This document shows, in pieces, positions 1 through 8,125 of a stretch of 44,453 bases of DNA. Position numbers and translations under genes: made by a program. The notes beneath the pieces were generated by a model. That model was not told the origin of the DNA. It saw only the letters and a program-made list of their open reading frames with translations, and made no database searches. How positions within the stretch are numbered: the stretch's first letter is position 1; the number at the start of each line of letters is the position of its first letter. Location: positions 1 to 44,453 of the forward strand of contig JAUZRU010000011.1 of NCBI GenBank assembly GCA_030950185.1. The letters are read 5' to 3'. Origin of the DNA: Paracoccaceae bacterium (GTDB taxonomy: Bacteria; Pseudomonadota; Alphaproteobacteria; Rhodobacterales; Rhodobacteraceae).

Positions 1-348
1 TAGCAGAAATATTTGCGATCACATACACGGCCACATACACGGCCCCTTGGGCGCACGACCCGCAGCGCCCAACAATTTTCAGTGGTTTCCGACGCTTTCA
101 GATTGCCCGGGAACCGCCCAAATTTCGGCGAACTTTAACAACATCGGCCATATTGTTGCTTTTATTTGGCTTTACGGATTACCAACAAGCATATTGGCAC
201 AACCAGGCCTGACGGCACATAAACGTCTGACCCCATCCCGATGGGCGAGAACCGCGAATACTTCCGTGAAAATCGCCTCATTGCCCGGGAAATTATTTGA
301 TTTTTTGCGATAATTGCATGATCATCAAAGGGTGATGAGGTACCTATT
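1..348. other. Non-coding leader region, no gene supported
   Basis: No reading frame here looks like a protein I recognise, and those open are short with no convincing ribosome site. The region is more AT-rich than the genes that follow and probably holds the promoter of the AraC-type gene. Visible small features are a 12-bp tandem repeat at 21-44 and the 12-mer ATTGCCCGGGAA occurring twice in direct orientation, at 102-113 and 280-291. There is also a weak dyad CAACA-N10-TGTTG at 139-158. Their function is unknown. Confidence 0.5.
21..44. repeat. Two tandem copies of a 12-bp unit
   Basis: The unit ACATACACGGCC is present twice, head to tail and identical, at 21-32 and 33-44. Two copies are too few to call a functional satellite. 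It may be simple slippage. Confidence 0.7.
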
Positions 349-1194
349 TTGCCATTTTCAGATTTCTCATCGGAATTGACCATATTGCGCATGAATCCAC
401 TTCATGCGCTCTTTCAGCAGGCGCCGTGGCGGCTGGCAGGTCTTCGCGCATATCCGGAAATACGGTTGTACTGGATCACCCGCGGCCAAGGGCGTGTCTC
501 GATCGATGCCGTGACACGCGGATTCGGGCCGAACATGCTGATTTTCGCCCCGCCCGGCAGCGTCCATGCCCTTTCGCCGACCGCCGGATGCCAGGGGTTT
601 GCAATCACGATGTCCCCGAATCTGCTGCTGGACATGCCTGATCACCCTCTGCTTCTCAGATCCGAAACGGTCATCGAACAGGGCGAATTGTCGGGGCTGC
701 TGGAACGGATCCGCACCGAAAGCGCCGGGGACGACCCGTCCGCCTGGACGGCGACCCTTGGTTATCTGGCGCTGCTTTCGGTCTGGATCGCGCGCCACGC
801 GGCACGCAACGAATGGGATACGGAAACACGTCCCGACGCCAGCATCCGTCTGGCGCGCAGGTTCCTGCACCAGCTTGAAACCGATATTTCCGCAAGCCCC
901 AGCGTTGCCTCGATCGCGCGCCGGCTGGATGTTACCGCCACGCATCTGGGGCGTGTCTGCCACAAGGTTTTCGCCAGCCAGGCATCCAGGATGGTGCAGG
1001 AACGCCAGGTTCTCGAGGCCCGGTATCTGCTGTGCGACACCGGGTTGCGCATAGGCGAAATAGCGCAAAGATCAGGCGTTTCGGCCCCGGCAACCTTTAC
1101 GCGGCTGTTTCAACGCCATACCGGCATGACACCGCGCGCCTTTCGGCAACGCATGTCTCAACCCGGTGATGCCATTCCTTCTGCCCGGCGCTGA
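349..1194 (+). CDS. AraC family transcriptional regulator
   Basis: A DNA-binding regulator with an N-terminal cupin-like sensor domain (about residues 20-110, with the pattern GxG...FAPPGSVHAL) and a C-terminal AraC double helix-turn-helix (about 165-270). The second helix pair carries the typical IAQRSGVSAPATFTRLFQRH arrangement. The TTG at 349 is preceded by GAGG at 337-340 with 8-nt spacing, so I prefer it. An ATG at 391 would give a 267-residue protein starting at MNPLHALFQQ and is a real alternative. The gene lies 43 bp upstream of the ABM-domain gene on the same strand, so the two probably form a unit. The effector is not evident. Confidence 0.85.
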   Translation: MPFSDFSSELTILRMNPLHALFQQAPWRLAGLRAYPEIRLYWITRGQGRVSIDAVTRGFGPNMLIFAPPGSVHALSPTAGCQGFAITMSPNLLLDMPDHPLLLRSETVIEQGELSGLLERIRTESAGDDPSAWTATLGYLALLSVWIARHAARNEWDTETRPDASIRLARRFLHQLETDISASPSVASIARRLDVTATHLGRVCHKVFASQASRMVQERQVLEARYLLCDTGLRIGEIAQRSGVSAPATFTRLFQRHTGMTPRAFRQRMSQPGDAIPSARR

Positions 1195-1237
1195 CGGAAT
1201 CGGGATCATTGCCACCAGATCGTGAAAGACCCTGTCC

Positions 1238-1573
1238 ATGACCCGCTTCGCCCCCCTGCCCGCTCCTCCCTATTACGCCGTGATATTTTCGTCGCAACGA
1301 GGCCCGGATGATCGGGGATACGCCGAAATGGCCGCAAAGCTGGAAGAACTGGCCGGAAAACAGCCCGGTTTTCTGGGGATGGAAACAACGCGCGATCAAC
1401 AAGGCTTTGGCATCACTGTAAGCTATTGGAAGGACAAGGAAAGCATCCATGCCTGGAAAGGCCAGGCCACCCATCTGCTGGCCCAGAAGCTGGGCAAGAC
1501 AAGATGGTATGAACATTACCAGCTGCGTATCGCCAAAGTCGAGCGGGCCTGTGGCGGCCCCGAGGGGCGTTAG
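1238..1573 (+). CDS. Antibiotic biosynthesis monooxygenase (ABM) domain protein
   Basis: A 111-residue protein of the ferredoxin-like dimeric alpha/beta barrel ABM family. The cues are the AVIFSSQRGPDD start strand, the helix EMAAKLEELAGKQPGFLGMET, and the strand-helix ITVSYWKDKESIHAWK that is characteristic of YgiN/ABM proteins. Members include quinol monooxygenases and heme-degrading enzymes, but most small stand-alone members have no known substrate. It follows the AraC regulator in the same direction. Its stop (1571-1573) overlaps the end of the convergent ThiE-like gene by 4 bp. The ribosome site before 1238 is weak. Confidence 0.8.
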   Translation: MTRFAPLPAPPYYAVIFSSQRGPDDRGYAEMAAKLEELAGKQPGFLGMETTRDQQGFGITVSYWKDKESIHAWKGQATHLLAQKLGKTRWYEHYQLRIAKVERACGGPEGR

Positions 1574-2199
1574 ACGGCTGTATTGCCCAGCGGCGCCAGC
1601 AGATCGGCCAGCGCCTTCAGCGGGGCATCCTGGCGCCAGATCTCGCTGCCCACGGCCAGGAAATCGGTGATCGGGGCCAGCTTTTCGACCATCTCGACCG
1701 TAACACCCCCTTCGGCCACGACCGGCACCTCGATCATCTCGGACCACCATTCAAACAGATCAAGGGGCGCGACATTGCCGTCCCCCAGAACACCGGCCGA
1801 GACCGGGCCGAAGCTGACATAATCGGCACCCGCCTCGGCGGCGGTCATGCCGGTATGGCGGGTGGTGCCGCAAAAGGCCCCGATGATGGCGTCCTCGCCC
1901 AGATCCTTGCGCAGATCGCGCAGCTTGACCGAGGCATCGGGCAGATGCACCCCGTCAAGGCCAAGACGTTCGACCAGCAGGGTGTGGCGCTCGATCACGA
2001 TGGGCACGTCGCGCGCATGGCAGATCTCGCGCAGGGCATCGGCCGAGCGCAACACCAGATCTTCGTCATTTTCGGCCAGGGCAAGGCGGAAGCAGGCGAT
2101 TGGGCGTGCGTCAAGGATCGAGGCAAGGGTTTCCCCGAACCCCTCGTCCGGCTGCGGGGGTGAAATCAGATAGATCTGCGGCTGTTCCTGCTCGGTCAT
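1570..2199 (-). CDS. Thiamine-phosphate synthase family protein (ThiE-like)
   Basis: A 209-residue TIM-barrel protein of the ThiE/TenI family. ThiE joins HMP-pyrophosphate and thiazole phosphate to make thiamine phosphate. Family motifs seen are RHTLLVERLGLDGVHLPD (about 80-97), GAFCGTTRHTGMTAAEAGADYVSFGPV (about 115-141) and the phosphate-binding loop near PVVAEGGVTVEMV. ATG at 2199 is chosen over the in-frame ATG at 2232 because the protein then begins directly before the first beta strand (QIYLISPP). No other thi gene is nearby, so a TenI-like or divergent role cannot be excluded. Confidence 0.8.
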   Translation of the reverse strand: MTEQEQPQIYLISPPQPDEGFGETLASILDARPIACFRLALAENDEDLVLRSADALREICHARDVPIVIERHTLLVERLGLDGVHLPDASVKLRDLRKDLGEDAIIGAFCGTTRHTGMTAAEAGADYVSFGPVSAGVLGDGNVAPLDLFEWWSEMIEVPVVAEGGVTVEMVEKLAPITDFLAVGSEIWRQDAPLKALADLLAPLGNTAV

Positions 2200-2327
2200 C
2201 GCTCTTTCCTGCTCGGCTATACAAGACGTCACATAGCCCCCTGCCCGCAGCCGGGCAAGCCCCGCGCTTGCCTGTTGCGGCGGCGGGGGCTATCACCCGG
2301 CGCAGACGCGCAAGATCAGAGGCACCC

Positions 2328-3113
2328 ATGTCAGGCACCAATCACGGACAGGAAGAGGGCTGGGGCGGGCCGCAACCGGCCATCATCCTTGTCGCCCCGC
2401 AAATGGGCGAAAACATCGGCGCCGCCGCCCGCGCCATGTGGAATTTCGGGCTGGAGCGCATGCGCCTGATCAACCCGCGCGACGGCTGGCCCAACCCGCG
2501 CGCGGTGGCCATGTCCAGCGGCGCGGCCCGGGTGATCGACCGGGTGCGGGTGTTTGACGACACCCCGGCGGCGCTGGCCGATCTCAACTATGTTTACGCC
2601 ACCACCGCGCGTGGCCGCGATCTGACGAAACCCATCGTCACGCCCGAACAGGCGATGATCGAGGCCCGCGCCCGCATCAAGGAGGGCCAGCAGGTCGGCA
2701 TCATGTTCGGCCCCGAACGCGCGGGGCTGGAAAACACCGATGTGGTGCGGGCCAATGCGATCATCTCGATCCCGGTGAACCCGGCTTTCGGGTCGCTCAA
2801 TCTCGCGCAGGCCGTGTTGCTGTGCGCCTATGAATGGCGCCGCGCCGTTGACGAAACCCCCGCCAGCACCGTCGAGATGGCCGGCGCGCGCCATGCCTCA
2901 TTGGTCGAGGTCGAAAAGCTGTATGACCGCCTGCAGCGAGAGTTGGACGCCCGCGGCTTTTTCTGGCCCGACCACAAGGCCGCCAGCATGCAGCTGGCGT
3001 TGCGCAACATGCTGTCCCGGCTGCCGCTGACCGACACCGATATCCGCACATTGCACGGCGTCATCCGCACCCTGGCCGAGAAAGCGCCAAAAGGTGACCG
3101 CAGCGCCGATTGA
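2328..3113 (+). CDS. trmJ: RNA 2'-O-methyltransferase, TrmJ/SpoU type
   Basis: A 261-residue SPOUT-class methyltransferase. TrmJ methylates the 2'-OH of tRNA position 32 using S-adenosylmethionine. Visible family blocks are the start PAIILVAPQMGENIGAAARAM (SpoU motif 1), MFGPERAGLENTDVV, and the trefoil-knot motif IPVNPAFGSLNLAQAVLLCAYEW near residues 147-169. The C-terminal stretch FFWPDHKAASMQLALRNML matches the TrmJ tail. The reading frame is open much further upstream, but ATG 2328 places the conserved core close to the N terminus. The gene is divergent from the ThiE-like gene and lies 63 bp before ctaA. Confidence 0.85.
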   Translation: MSGTNHGQEEGWGGPQPAIILVAPQMGENIGAAARAMWNFGLERMRLINPRDGWPNPRAVAMSSGAARVIDRVRVFDDTPAALADLNYVYATTARGRDLTKPIVTPEQAMIEARARIKEGQQVGIMFGPERAGLENTDVVRANAIISIPVNPAFGSLNLAQAVLLCAYEWRRAVDETPASTVEMAGARHASLVEVEKLYDRLQRELDARGFFWPDHKAASMQLALRNMLSRLPLTDTDIRTLHGVIRTLAEKAPKGDRSAD

Positions 3114-3176
3114 CCCCGCCGAACCATCAACATAGGCTCGCCCCCGACAGGGTTCCGCATGCCGCAGGAGAACGAC

Positions 3177-4316
3177 ATGAGCGAAAAGCGCAGCATCTTT
3201 CAAGAGGTGGACACCCCTGCCCCCGACGACACCCCGCCACCGCAGGGCGGGTTGATCGACGCCGGGCGCAAGGGCGCGCGCCGGGGCATCCGCATCTGGC
3301 TGACGGTCCTGTTGTTGATGGTGGCCCTGATGATCGCGGTTGGCGGCTGGACACGGCTGACAGACAGCGGGCTGTCCATCACCGAATGGAAACCCGTGAC
3401 CGGCGCCCTGCCGCCCATGAATGATGCCGATTGGCAGACCGAGTTTTCGAAATATCAGCAAAGCCCCGAATATCAGATCCAGAACAAGGGCATGACGATC
3501 GAACAGTTCAAGTCGATCTTCTGGTGGGAATGGGGCCACCGCAATCTGGGCCGCGCCATCGGGCTGGTCTGGGCGCTGGGATTCTTCGGCTTTCTGCTGG
3601 CCCGCAAGATCCCGCCCGGCTGGACAGGCCGCCTGTTCGGGCTTGGCGTGCTTGGCGGGCTTCAGGGCGCAATCGGCTGGTGGATGGTGTCGTCGGGCCT
3701 GACGGGCCGCATGGTCGATGTGGCAAGCTATCGGCTTGCGACGCATCTGGGGCTGGGCTTCATCATCATGGGGCTGATCCTGTGGTATCTGATGCGGCTT
3801 GGCCGGGACGAGCGCGAGTTGCTGCAGGCGCGGCGAACGCGCGAGGAAAGGCTGGCGCGGCTGGCAACCATTCTGATGGCGCTGGTCTTTTTCCAGGTCT
3901 TGCTGGGCGCGCTGGTGGCTGGTATCGACGCCGGGCGCGGCTATATCGACTGGCCATGGATGAACGGGCAGTTCCTGCCTTCGGAAAGCTTTGACTATAC
4001 CCCGCTCTGGACCAATTTCTTTGAAAACCCGGCGCTGGTGCAGTTCAATCACCGGATGCTGGGCTATCTCGTGTTCCTGTTTGCGGCGTTTTCATGGTGG
4101 AAAAGCCGCCGCAGCCCGTTGCGGGCCACCCGACATGCGTTCGACTGGGTCATGGCCATCGTGCTGCTGCAGGTCAGCCTTGGCATCGCCACGGTGATGA
4201 CGGCCGCCCAGCCGCACCTCGCCATAACCCACCAGATCGGGGCGATCATCGTCATGGCGATGGTTCTGCGCGCCCGTTTTGCCACCCTTTACCCGACAGC
4301 CCAATCGCTGCGCTGA
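3177..4316 (+). CDS. ctaA: Heme A synthase (COX15/CtaA)
   Basis: A 379-residue polytopic membrane protein that oxidises the heme O methyl group to make heme A for aa3-type cytochrome oxidase. It shows the long COX15-type layout, with eight predicted membrane segments and the blocks GGWTRLTDSGLSITEWKPV, FKSIFWWEWGHRNLGRAIG, YRLATHLGLGF, FFENPALVQFNHRMLGY and AITHQIGA. Their histidines are the heme ligands. ATG 3177 has AGGAG at 3166-3170, which favours it over the in-frame ATG at 3159. The M32 peptidase gene follows after 10 bp. Confidence 0.93.
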   Translation: MSEKRSIFQEVDTPAPDDTPPPQGGLIDAGRKGARRGIRIWLTVLLLMVALMIAVGGWTRLTDSGLSITEWKPVTGALPPMNDADWQTEFSKYQQSPEYQIQNKGMTIEQFKSIFWWEWGHRNLGRAIGLVWALGFFGFLLARKIPPGWTGRLFGLGVLGGLQGAIGWWMVSSGLTGRMVDVASYRLATHLGLGFIIMGLILWYLMRLGRDERELLQARRTREERLARLATILMALVFFQVLLGALVAGIDAGRGYIDWPWMNGQFLPSESFDYTPLWTNFFENPALVQFNHRMLGYLVFLFAAFSWWKSRRSPLRATRHAFDWVMAIVLLQVSLGIATVMTAAQPHLAITHQIGAIIVMAMVLRARFATLYPTAQSLR

Positions 4317-4326
4317 GGAGCACCAG

Positions 4327-5811
4327 ATGAAAAACGAAACCTATGCCGCGCTGATGGCGCATGTGCGCCAGACCGTGGCCCTTTCGCAGATCGCGGGCCT
4401 GATCGGCTGGGATCAGGAAACCATGATGCCGCGCGGGGCCGCCACCCAGCGTGGCGAATGGTCGGGGGCCCTTGAATCCGTGATCCACGAGCGCCGCACC
4501 GACCCGCGCATCGGCGACTGGCTGGCAGCCCTTGAGGGCACCGATCTTGACGAGGTCGCGCAGGCCAATCTGCGCCATATCCGCCGCTCATACGACCGCA
4601 ACACCAAGGTGCCCGCCGATCTGGCGGCCGAGATCGCGCGTGTCACATCGGTCGCGCAGGGCATCTGGGCCGAGGCGCGGCGCGCAGACGATTTCGCCGC
4701 CTTCGCCCCGACCCTGAAACAGGTGCTGGAGCTGCGCCGCGAAGAGGCCACCGCGCTCAGCGACGGGGACGACCCCTATGATGCGCTGCTTGACGATTAT
4801 GAACCGGGCATGACCGGCGCACGCCTTGACCAGCTGCTGGGCAATCTGCGCGATGGCCTTGTGCGCCTGCGCGACCGGATCCGGGGCAGCGCGCGCGTGG
4901 TGCCGCAGCTGGGCCGTGATTTCGACCATGATCTGCAGATGAAGCTGTCGCGCGAACTGGCCACAACCTTTGGCTATGACTGGAACCGCGGGCGACTGGA
5001 CAAGGCGGTGCATCCGTTCTCGTCCGGCTCGGGCAATGACTGCCGCATCACGACCCGGGTCGAGGCCGACAACCCCTTCAACTGTTTCTATTCCACCATC
5101 CACGAGGTCGGCCACGCCTGCTATGAGCAGAATATCGACCCCGATTACCTGCTGACCCCGCTGGGCCGAGGCGTGTCGATGGGCGTGCATGAAAGCCAGA
5201 GCCGCATCTATGAAAACCAGCTGGGCCGCTCGCGTGCCTTCACGGGCTATCTGTTCGGCCGCATGCGCGAGCATTTCGGTGATTTCGGCATTGCCAACGA
5301 GGACGATTTCCACGCCGTCGTCAACGCCGTCGGCGAGGGCCATATCCGCACCGAGGCCGACGAGGTGCAGTACAATCTGCATATTCTTCTGCGCTATGAA
5401 CTGGAGCGCGAGATGATCCTTGGCCGCCTTGAAGTGGACGATCTGGAAGAGGCCTGGAACAGCCGCTTTGAACGCGATTTCGGCTTTGCCGTGGACCGGC
5501 CTGCAAACGGGGTGCTTCAGGATGTGCACTGGTCGGTCGGCCTGTTCGGCTATTTCCCGACCTACAGCCTGGGCAATATCTATGCGGGCATGCTGTTCAA
5601 GGCGCTGAAGCGCGATGTGCCGGATCTCGACACCGCGCTGGCCCGCGGCGACACGTCAGGCGCAACCGCCTGGCTGAAAGACCGGGTCCAGCGCCACGGC
5701 GGGCTGTACGAGCCTGCCAAGGTCATCAGCCAGGCGGCGGGCCAGGCCATCAGCGAAAAGCCCCTGCTGGCCTATCTGGAAGAGAAATTCAGCGCGATCT
5801 ACGATCTCTGA
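4327..5811 (+). CDS. Carboxypeptidase M32 (thermostable carboxypeptidase 1 family)
   Basis: A 494-residue cytoplasmic zinc metallocarboxypeptidase that removes C-terminal residues from peptides. The zinc motif HEVGH is at residues 259-263 within FYSTIHEVGHACYEQNI. The family blocks HPFSSGSGNDCRITTR, GVSMGVHESQSRIYENQLGRS and YFPTYSLGNIYAGMLF are all present, and the length matches the usual 490-510 residues. The start follows a GAGGAG at 4315-4320, where the ribosome site overlaps the ctaA stop, suggesting co-transcription with ctaA. Confidence 0.93.
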   Translation: MKNETYAALMAHVRQTVALSQIAGLIGWDQETMMPRGAATQRGEWSGALESVIHERRTDPRIGDWLAALEGTDLDEVAQANLRHIRRSYDRNTKVPADLAAEIARVTSVAQGIWAEARRADDFAAFAPTLKQVLELRREEATALSDGDDPYDALLDDYEPGMTGARLDQLLGNLRDGLVRLRDRIRGSARVVPQLGRDFDHDLQMKLSRELATTFGYDWNRGRLDKAVHPFSSGSGNDCRITTRVEADNPFNCFYSTIHEVGHACYEQNIDPDYLLTPLGRGVSMGVHESQSRIYENQLGRSRAFTGYLFGRMREHFGDFGIANEDDFHAVVNAVGEGHIRTEADEVQYNLHILLRYELEREMILGRLEVDDLEEAWNSRFERDFGFAVDRPANGVLQDVHWSVGLFGYFPTYSLGNIYAGMLFKALKRDVPDLDTALARGDTSGATAWLKDRVQRHGGLYEPAKVISQAAGQAISEKPLLAYLEEKFSAIYDL

Positions 5812-5896
5812 CCGAGGGCGTGGGCTTCCGCCCCGTCGCCGACCACAAGATCGACAGGCTGGACGCAGCGGCATTCCCGCAATACTGTCAGGAAAC

Positions 5897-5915
5897 GCAG
5901 GCGACAAACGCCTGC
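5897..5915 (+). other. Small hairpin in the 5' region of the DUF4396 gene
   Basis: A perfect 7-bp stem (GCAGGCG / CGCCTGC) with a 5-nt loop ends 19 nt before the chosen start codon at 5935. There is no U tract, so it is not a classical terminator. It could affect translation initiation or be incidental. Confidence 0.35.
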
Positions 5916-5934
5916 ACGAAAGGTGGGTTTCCTG

Positions 5935-6846
5935 ATGGACGGGCTGGAGTTCGTTGACGGCATCATACTGATGTGGTTTTCCCTGACCGCCCTGTCGGTT
6001 CTGTTCGTTGCTATCGATATTCGGAACACCCCCGAAGACCCCGTGCTCAAATGGGGTTTTATCCTGCTTACAGCCTATATCGGGCCGTTCGGCGTGTTCC
6101 TTTATGTATTCGGCTGTCGCGAGCCGCTTCCGGGGTTGCACGAAAAATATATCGCGACCCGCTGGCGGCAGGTTCTGGGCTCGACCATGCACTGCGTTGC
6201 CGGCGACGGAATCGGAATTCTGGCCGGTGCCATCATCGGCGCCGTCATCCAACTGAGCGGGCTGTGGGAAATCCTGCTGGAATATGTGCTGGGCTTCGGT
6301 TTTGGCTGGGCGATTTTTCAGGCCCTTGCGATGAAGGCGATGCTTGGTTCCTACAAACAGGCGCTGGCAAAAACCTTTTACGCCGAGCTGGTTTCGATGA
6401 ACTGGCTGATGGCGGGCATGATGCCGACAATGATGATCCTGATGCGCACTATCGAAGGGGCGGAAGACCCGACTTCACACCGGTTCTGGTTCGTGATGTC
6501 GATGTCGCTTCTGGTCGGGTTCATTGCGGCCTATCCGATCAACTGGTGGCTGGTGTCGCGTGGCCTGAAACATGGCATGATGACGGTGCGCCCGCACGAA
6601 AGCATGATCGGAATGGACACCGACATGCCCATGGATACGACACCGCATCAGGCAGGCGCGCAGCCAGCATCTGCGCAGGAGCACAGCAAACATTCGGGAA
6701 ATCACAAGCCCGAGGATCAGGGCCCTTCCGGTATCATACCTTCGACTATTACACCTTCGACCACACGGATGCTGGGTATCGCCGCCATATCCTTTGGCGC
6801 CCTTGCCACGGGCATCACCTTCGGGATGAGCATGGCGTTGCACTGA
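5935..6846 (+). CDS. DUF4396 domain membrane protein
   Basis: A 303-residue inner-membrane protein. Two N-terminal membrane helices (about 8-55) are followed by the conserved DUF4396 core with THFY-like patterns, here STMHCVAGDGIGILAGAIIGA and SYKQALAKTFYAELVSMNWLMAGMMPTM (about 85-180). A further helix pair and a last C-terminal helix (about 278-300) follow. Between them lies a hydrophilic Met/His-rich linker (roughly 215-260: HESMIGMDTDMPMDTTPHQ, then more His), the sort of composition seen in copper- or silver-handling proteins. The family function is unknown. ATG 5935 has AAAGG upstream; a GTG at 5923 is the alternative. Confidence 0.8.
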   Translation: MDGLEFVDGIILMWFSLTALSVLFVAIDIRNTPEDPVLKWGFILLTAYIGPFGVFLYVFGCREPLPGLHEKYIATRWRQVLGSTMHCVAGDGIGILAGAIIGAVIQLSGLWEILLEYVLGFGFGWAIFQALAMKAMLGSYKQALAKTFYAELVSMNWLMAGMMPTMMILMRTIEGAEDPTSHRFWFVMSMSLLVGFIAAYPINWWLVSRGLKHGMMTVRPHESMIGMDTDMPMDTTPHQAGAQPASAQEHSKHSGNHKPEDQGPSGIIPSTITPSTTRMLGIAAISFGALATGITFGMSMALH

Positions 6847-6879
6847 GGGCGTGTGTCAAGCCGACATGCCCCATATGTA

Positions 6880-6905
6880 AAAAGCCCCCTGGATCGGGGG
6901 CTTTT
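6880..6905. terminator. Bidirectional Rho-independent terminator
   Basis: A perfect 10-bp inverted repeat, AAAAGCCCCC (6880-6889) and GGGGGCTTTT (6896-6905), encloses a 6-nt loop. It has A-run/U-run flanks on both strands and sits between the convergent DUF4396 gene and grxD, so it can stop both. Confidence 0.92.
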
Positions 6906-6934
6906 CCATCTTTGTCGCGGCTTGCCGGCGGCGC

Positions 6935-7300
6935 TCAGCCGTTGGCTTCGCGGATCTTGTCGGCAGCTTCCTTGTTGAAGGAAATGCCCTTGTCTTCCAG
7001 CAGGGTATCAAGCTCGCCCGACAGCGTCATTTCGGTGACGATGTCGCATCCGCCCACGAATTCGCCCTTGACGTAAAGCTGCGGGATGGTGGGCCAGTCA
7101 GAGAAATCCTTGATGCCCTGACGGATGGTTTCGTCTTCAAGCACGTTCACGTCCTTGAATTCGATCCCCATATAGTTCAGCACACCAGCAACACGGCTGG
7201 AAAAGCCGCATTGCGGCATGGATTTCGTGCCTTTCATGAACAGCACGACATCGTTGTTTTCGATCAGTTCCTTGATCAGGGGTTCTGCCGGATTCGTCAT
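6935..7300 (-). CDS. grxD: Monothiol glutaredoxin, Grx4/GrxD type
   Basis: A 121-residue CGFS-type glutaredoxin. These proteins bind and transfer [2Fe-2S] clusters and partner with BolA proteins. The active-site CGFS is at residues 31-34, after [10 protein letters not shown]. The glutathione-binding WPTIPQLYV and the GGCDI turn are both present. ATG 7300 is selected over the upstream in-frame start at 7336 because it begins right at the conserved N terminus. It is the last gene of a minus-strand unit with bolA and a small membrane protein, the expected partner context. Confidence 0.95.
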   Translation of the reverse strand: MTNPAEPLIKELIENNDVVLFMKGTKSMPQCGFSSRVAGVLNYMGIEFKDVNVLEDETIRQGIKDFSDWPTIPQLYVKGEFVGGCDIVTEMTLSGELDTLLEDKGISFNKEAADKIREANG

Positions 7301-7344
7301 TTTCAGTCCTTTCGCGATAGCCCCATGCCGAGGCAATATTCCGT

Positions 7345-7539
7345 TCAGTCGTCACCGCCGCCATTGTCGTCGTAGTCGGTGAAATCCTGGTCTTCCATCT
7401 TGTTCAGCCTGCTCCGCTTTTGGCGAAGCTTGCGATATTCGGGGTTGTCTTTCATCCGCCTGGCATTCTTTTCCGCCGAGTATGCGAAAAATACCAGAAA
7501 CAGCACAAACAGGGCGACGAATATCGCAAAGCCTATCAA
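7345..7539 (-). CDS. Small single-span membrane protein between bolA and grxD
   Basis: A 64-residue protein with one hydrophobic helix (about 2-22, [20 protein letters not shown]), then a basic helix ([21 protein letters not shown]) and an acidic tail ending DDNGGGDD. The likely topology is N-out/C-in by the positive-inside rule. The start is a TTG whose bases overlap the bolA stop (TTGA), implying translational coupling. It is 44 bp upstream of grxD. I do not recognise a named family. The position inside the bolA-grxD unit argues that it is expressed and may have a role in the same pathway. Confidence 0.7.
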   Translation of the reverse strand: MIGFAIFVALFVLFLVFFAYSAEKNARRMKDNPEYRKLRQKRSRLNKMEDQDFTDYDDNGGGDD

Positions 7540-7778
7540 TCAGGGGCCCGTGTCGTCAGCGCAAGCGCATGCAGGTCGCCATCTGTGCCATCCATCTTGC
7601 CCTTGAGGGCGGCATAGACCGCCCGCTGCTGCTGCACGCGGTTCTTGCCCTTGAAGCTGGCATCGATGACTTCGGCGGCATAGTGGCGCCCGTCGCCGGC
7701 AAGATCGGTGATGGTGATCTTTGCTTCCGGGAAAGCCTCGCGGATCAGGCTTTCGATTTCTGCGGCATCAATGGCCAT
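7536..7778 (-). CDS. BolA family protein (BolA2/IbaG-like)
   Basis: An 80-residue BolA-fold protein. The signature GDGRHYAAEVID at about 28-39 supplies the conserved histidine that can ligate the Fe-S cluster shared with CGFS glutaredoxins. It is followed by FKGKNRVQQQRAVYAALKGKM and LHALALTT. The short length and the VQQQRxVYxAL pattern place it with BolA2/IbaG rather than classic BolA1. The start ATG 7778 gives the normal N terminus. It is first in the bolA-membrane protein-grxD unit. Confidence 0.93.
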   Translation of the reverse strand: MAIDAAEIESLIREAFPEAKITITDLAGDGRHYAAEVIDASFKGKNRVQQQRAVYAALKGKMDGTDGDLHALALTTRAPD

Positions 7779-7847
7779 GCTTGTTCCCCCTTTTGAATCG
7801 AACAGTGATGTACGCCCCCATCCCCCCCGGCGCAAGGGGTGCGATGT

Positions 7848-8045
7848 CTAGGGCCTGTTGACAATCCCCAAATCGCACCGGTTTCAGCCCAAATCCACCA
7901 GTGCCAGCCAATTTTGCGCAGACAGGGTGGCCCCCTTTCAAGCGAAATTTGCGCCGCAATGGTGGATTTTGGCGAAATCCCGCAGGGACGCGGCGCAAAT
8001 TGCCCCCAGCGCCGGTGCGATCTGGAAATTGTCAACAGCCCCTAG
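7848..8045. mobile_element. MITE-like element with 34-bp terminal inverted repeats
   Basis: The ends 7848-7881 and 8012-8045 are inverted copies matching at 30 of 34 positions. Both begin CTAGGG and share CTGTTGACAAT and TCGCACCGG. The outer CTAG on each side could be a target duplication or part of the repeat. Inside is a second inverted pair, CCCAAATCCACCA (7888-7900) against TGGTGGATTTTGG (7960-7972; 12 of 13), plus several AAATTTGCGC-type segments in both orientations. The whole unit can fold into nested hairpins. There is no transposase frame. It lies between the bolA start and the livM end and breaks no gene. A non-autonomous transposon mobilised by an IS with similar ends is the likeliest explanation (inference). 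Confidence 0.75.
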
Positions 8046-8125
8046 TCGCTGCAAGAACAGGCGGCCCCGGATCGGTTGAAACGGGACCGCCTTGAATTGT
8101 TGCCCGTCAAATGACCGGCGTCGCG

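Noticed and set aside
47-313. 88-codon open frame before the AraC gene
   Set aside because: No ribosome site, no family pattern, and composition unlike neighbouring genes.
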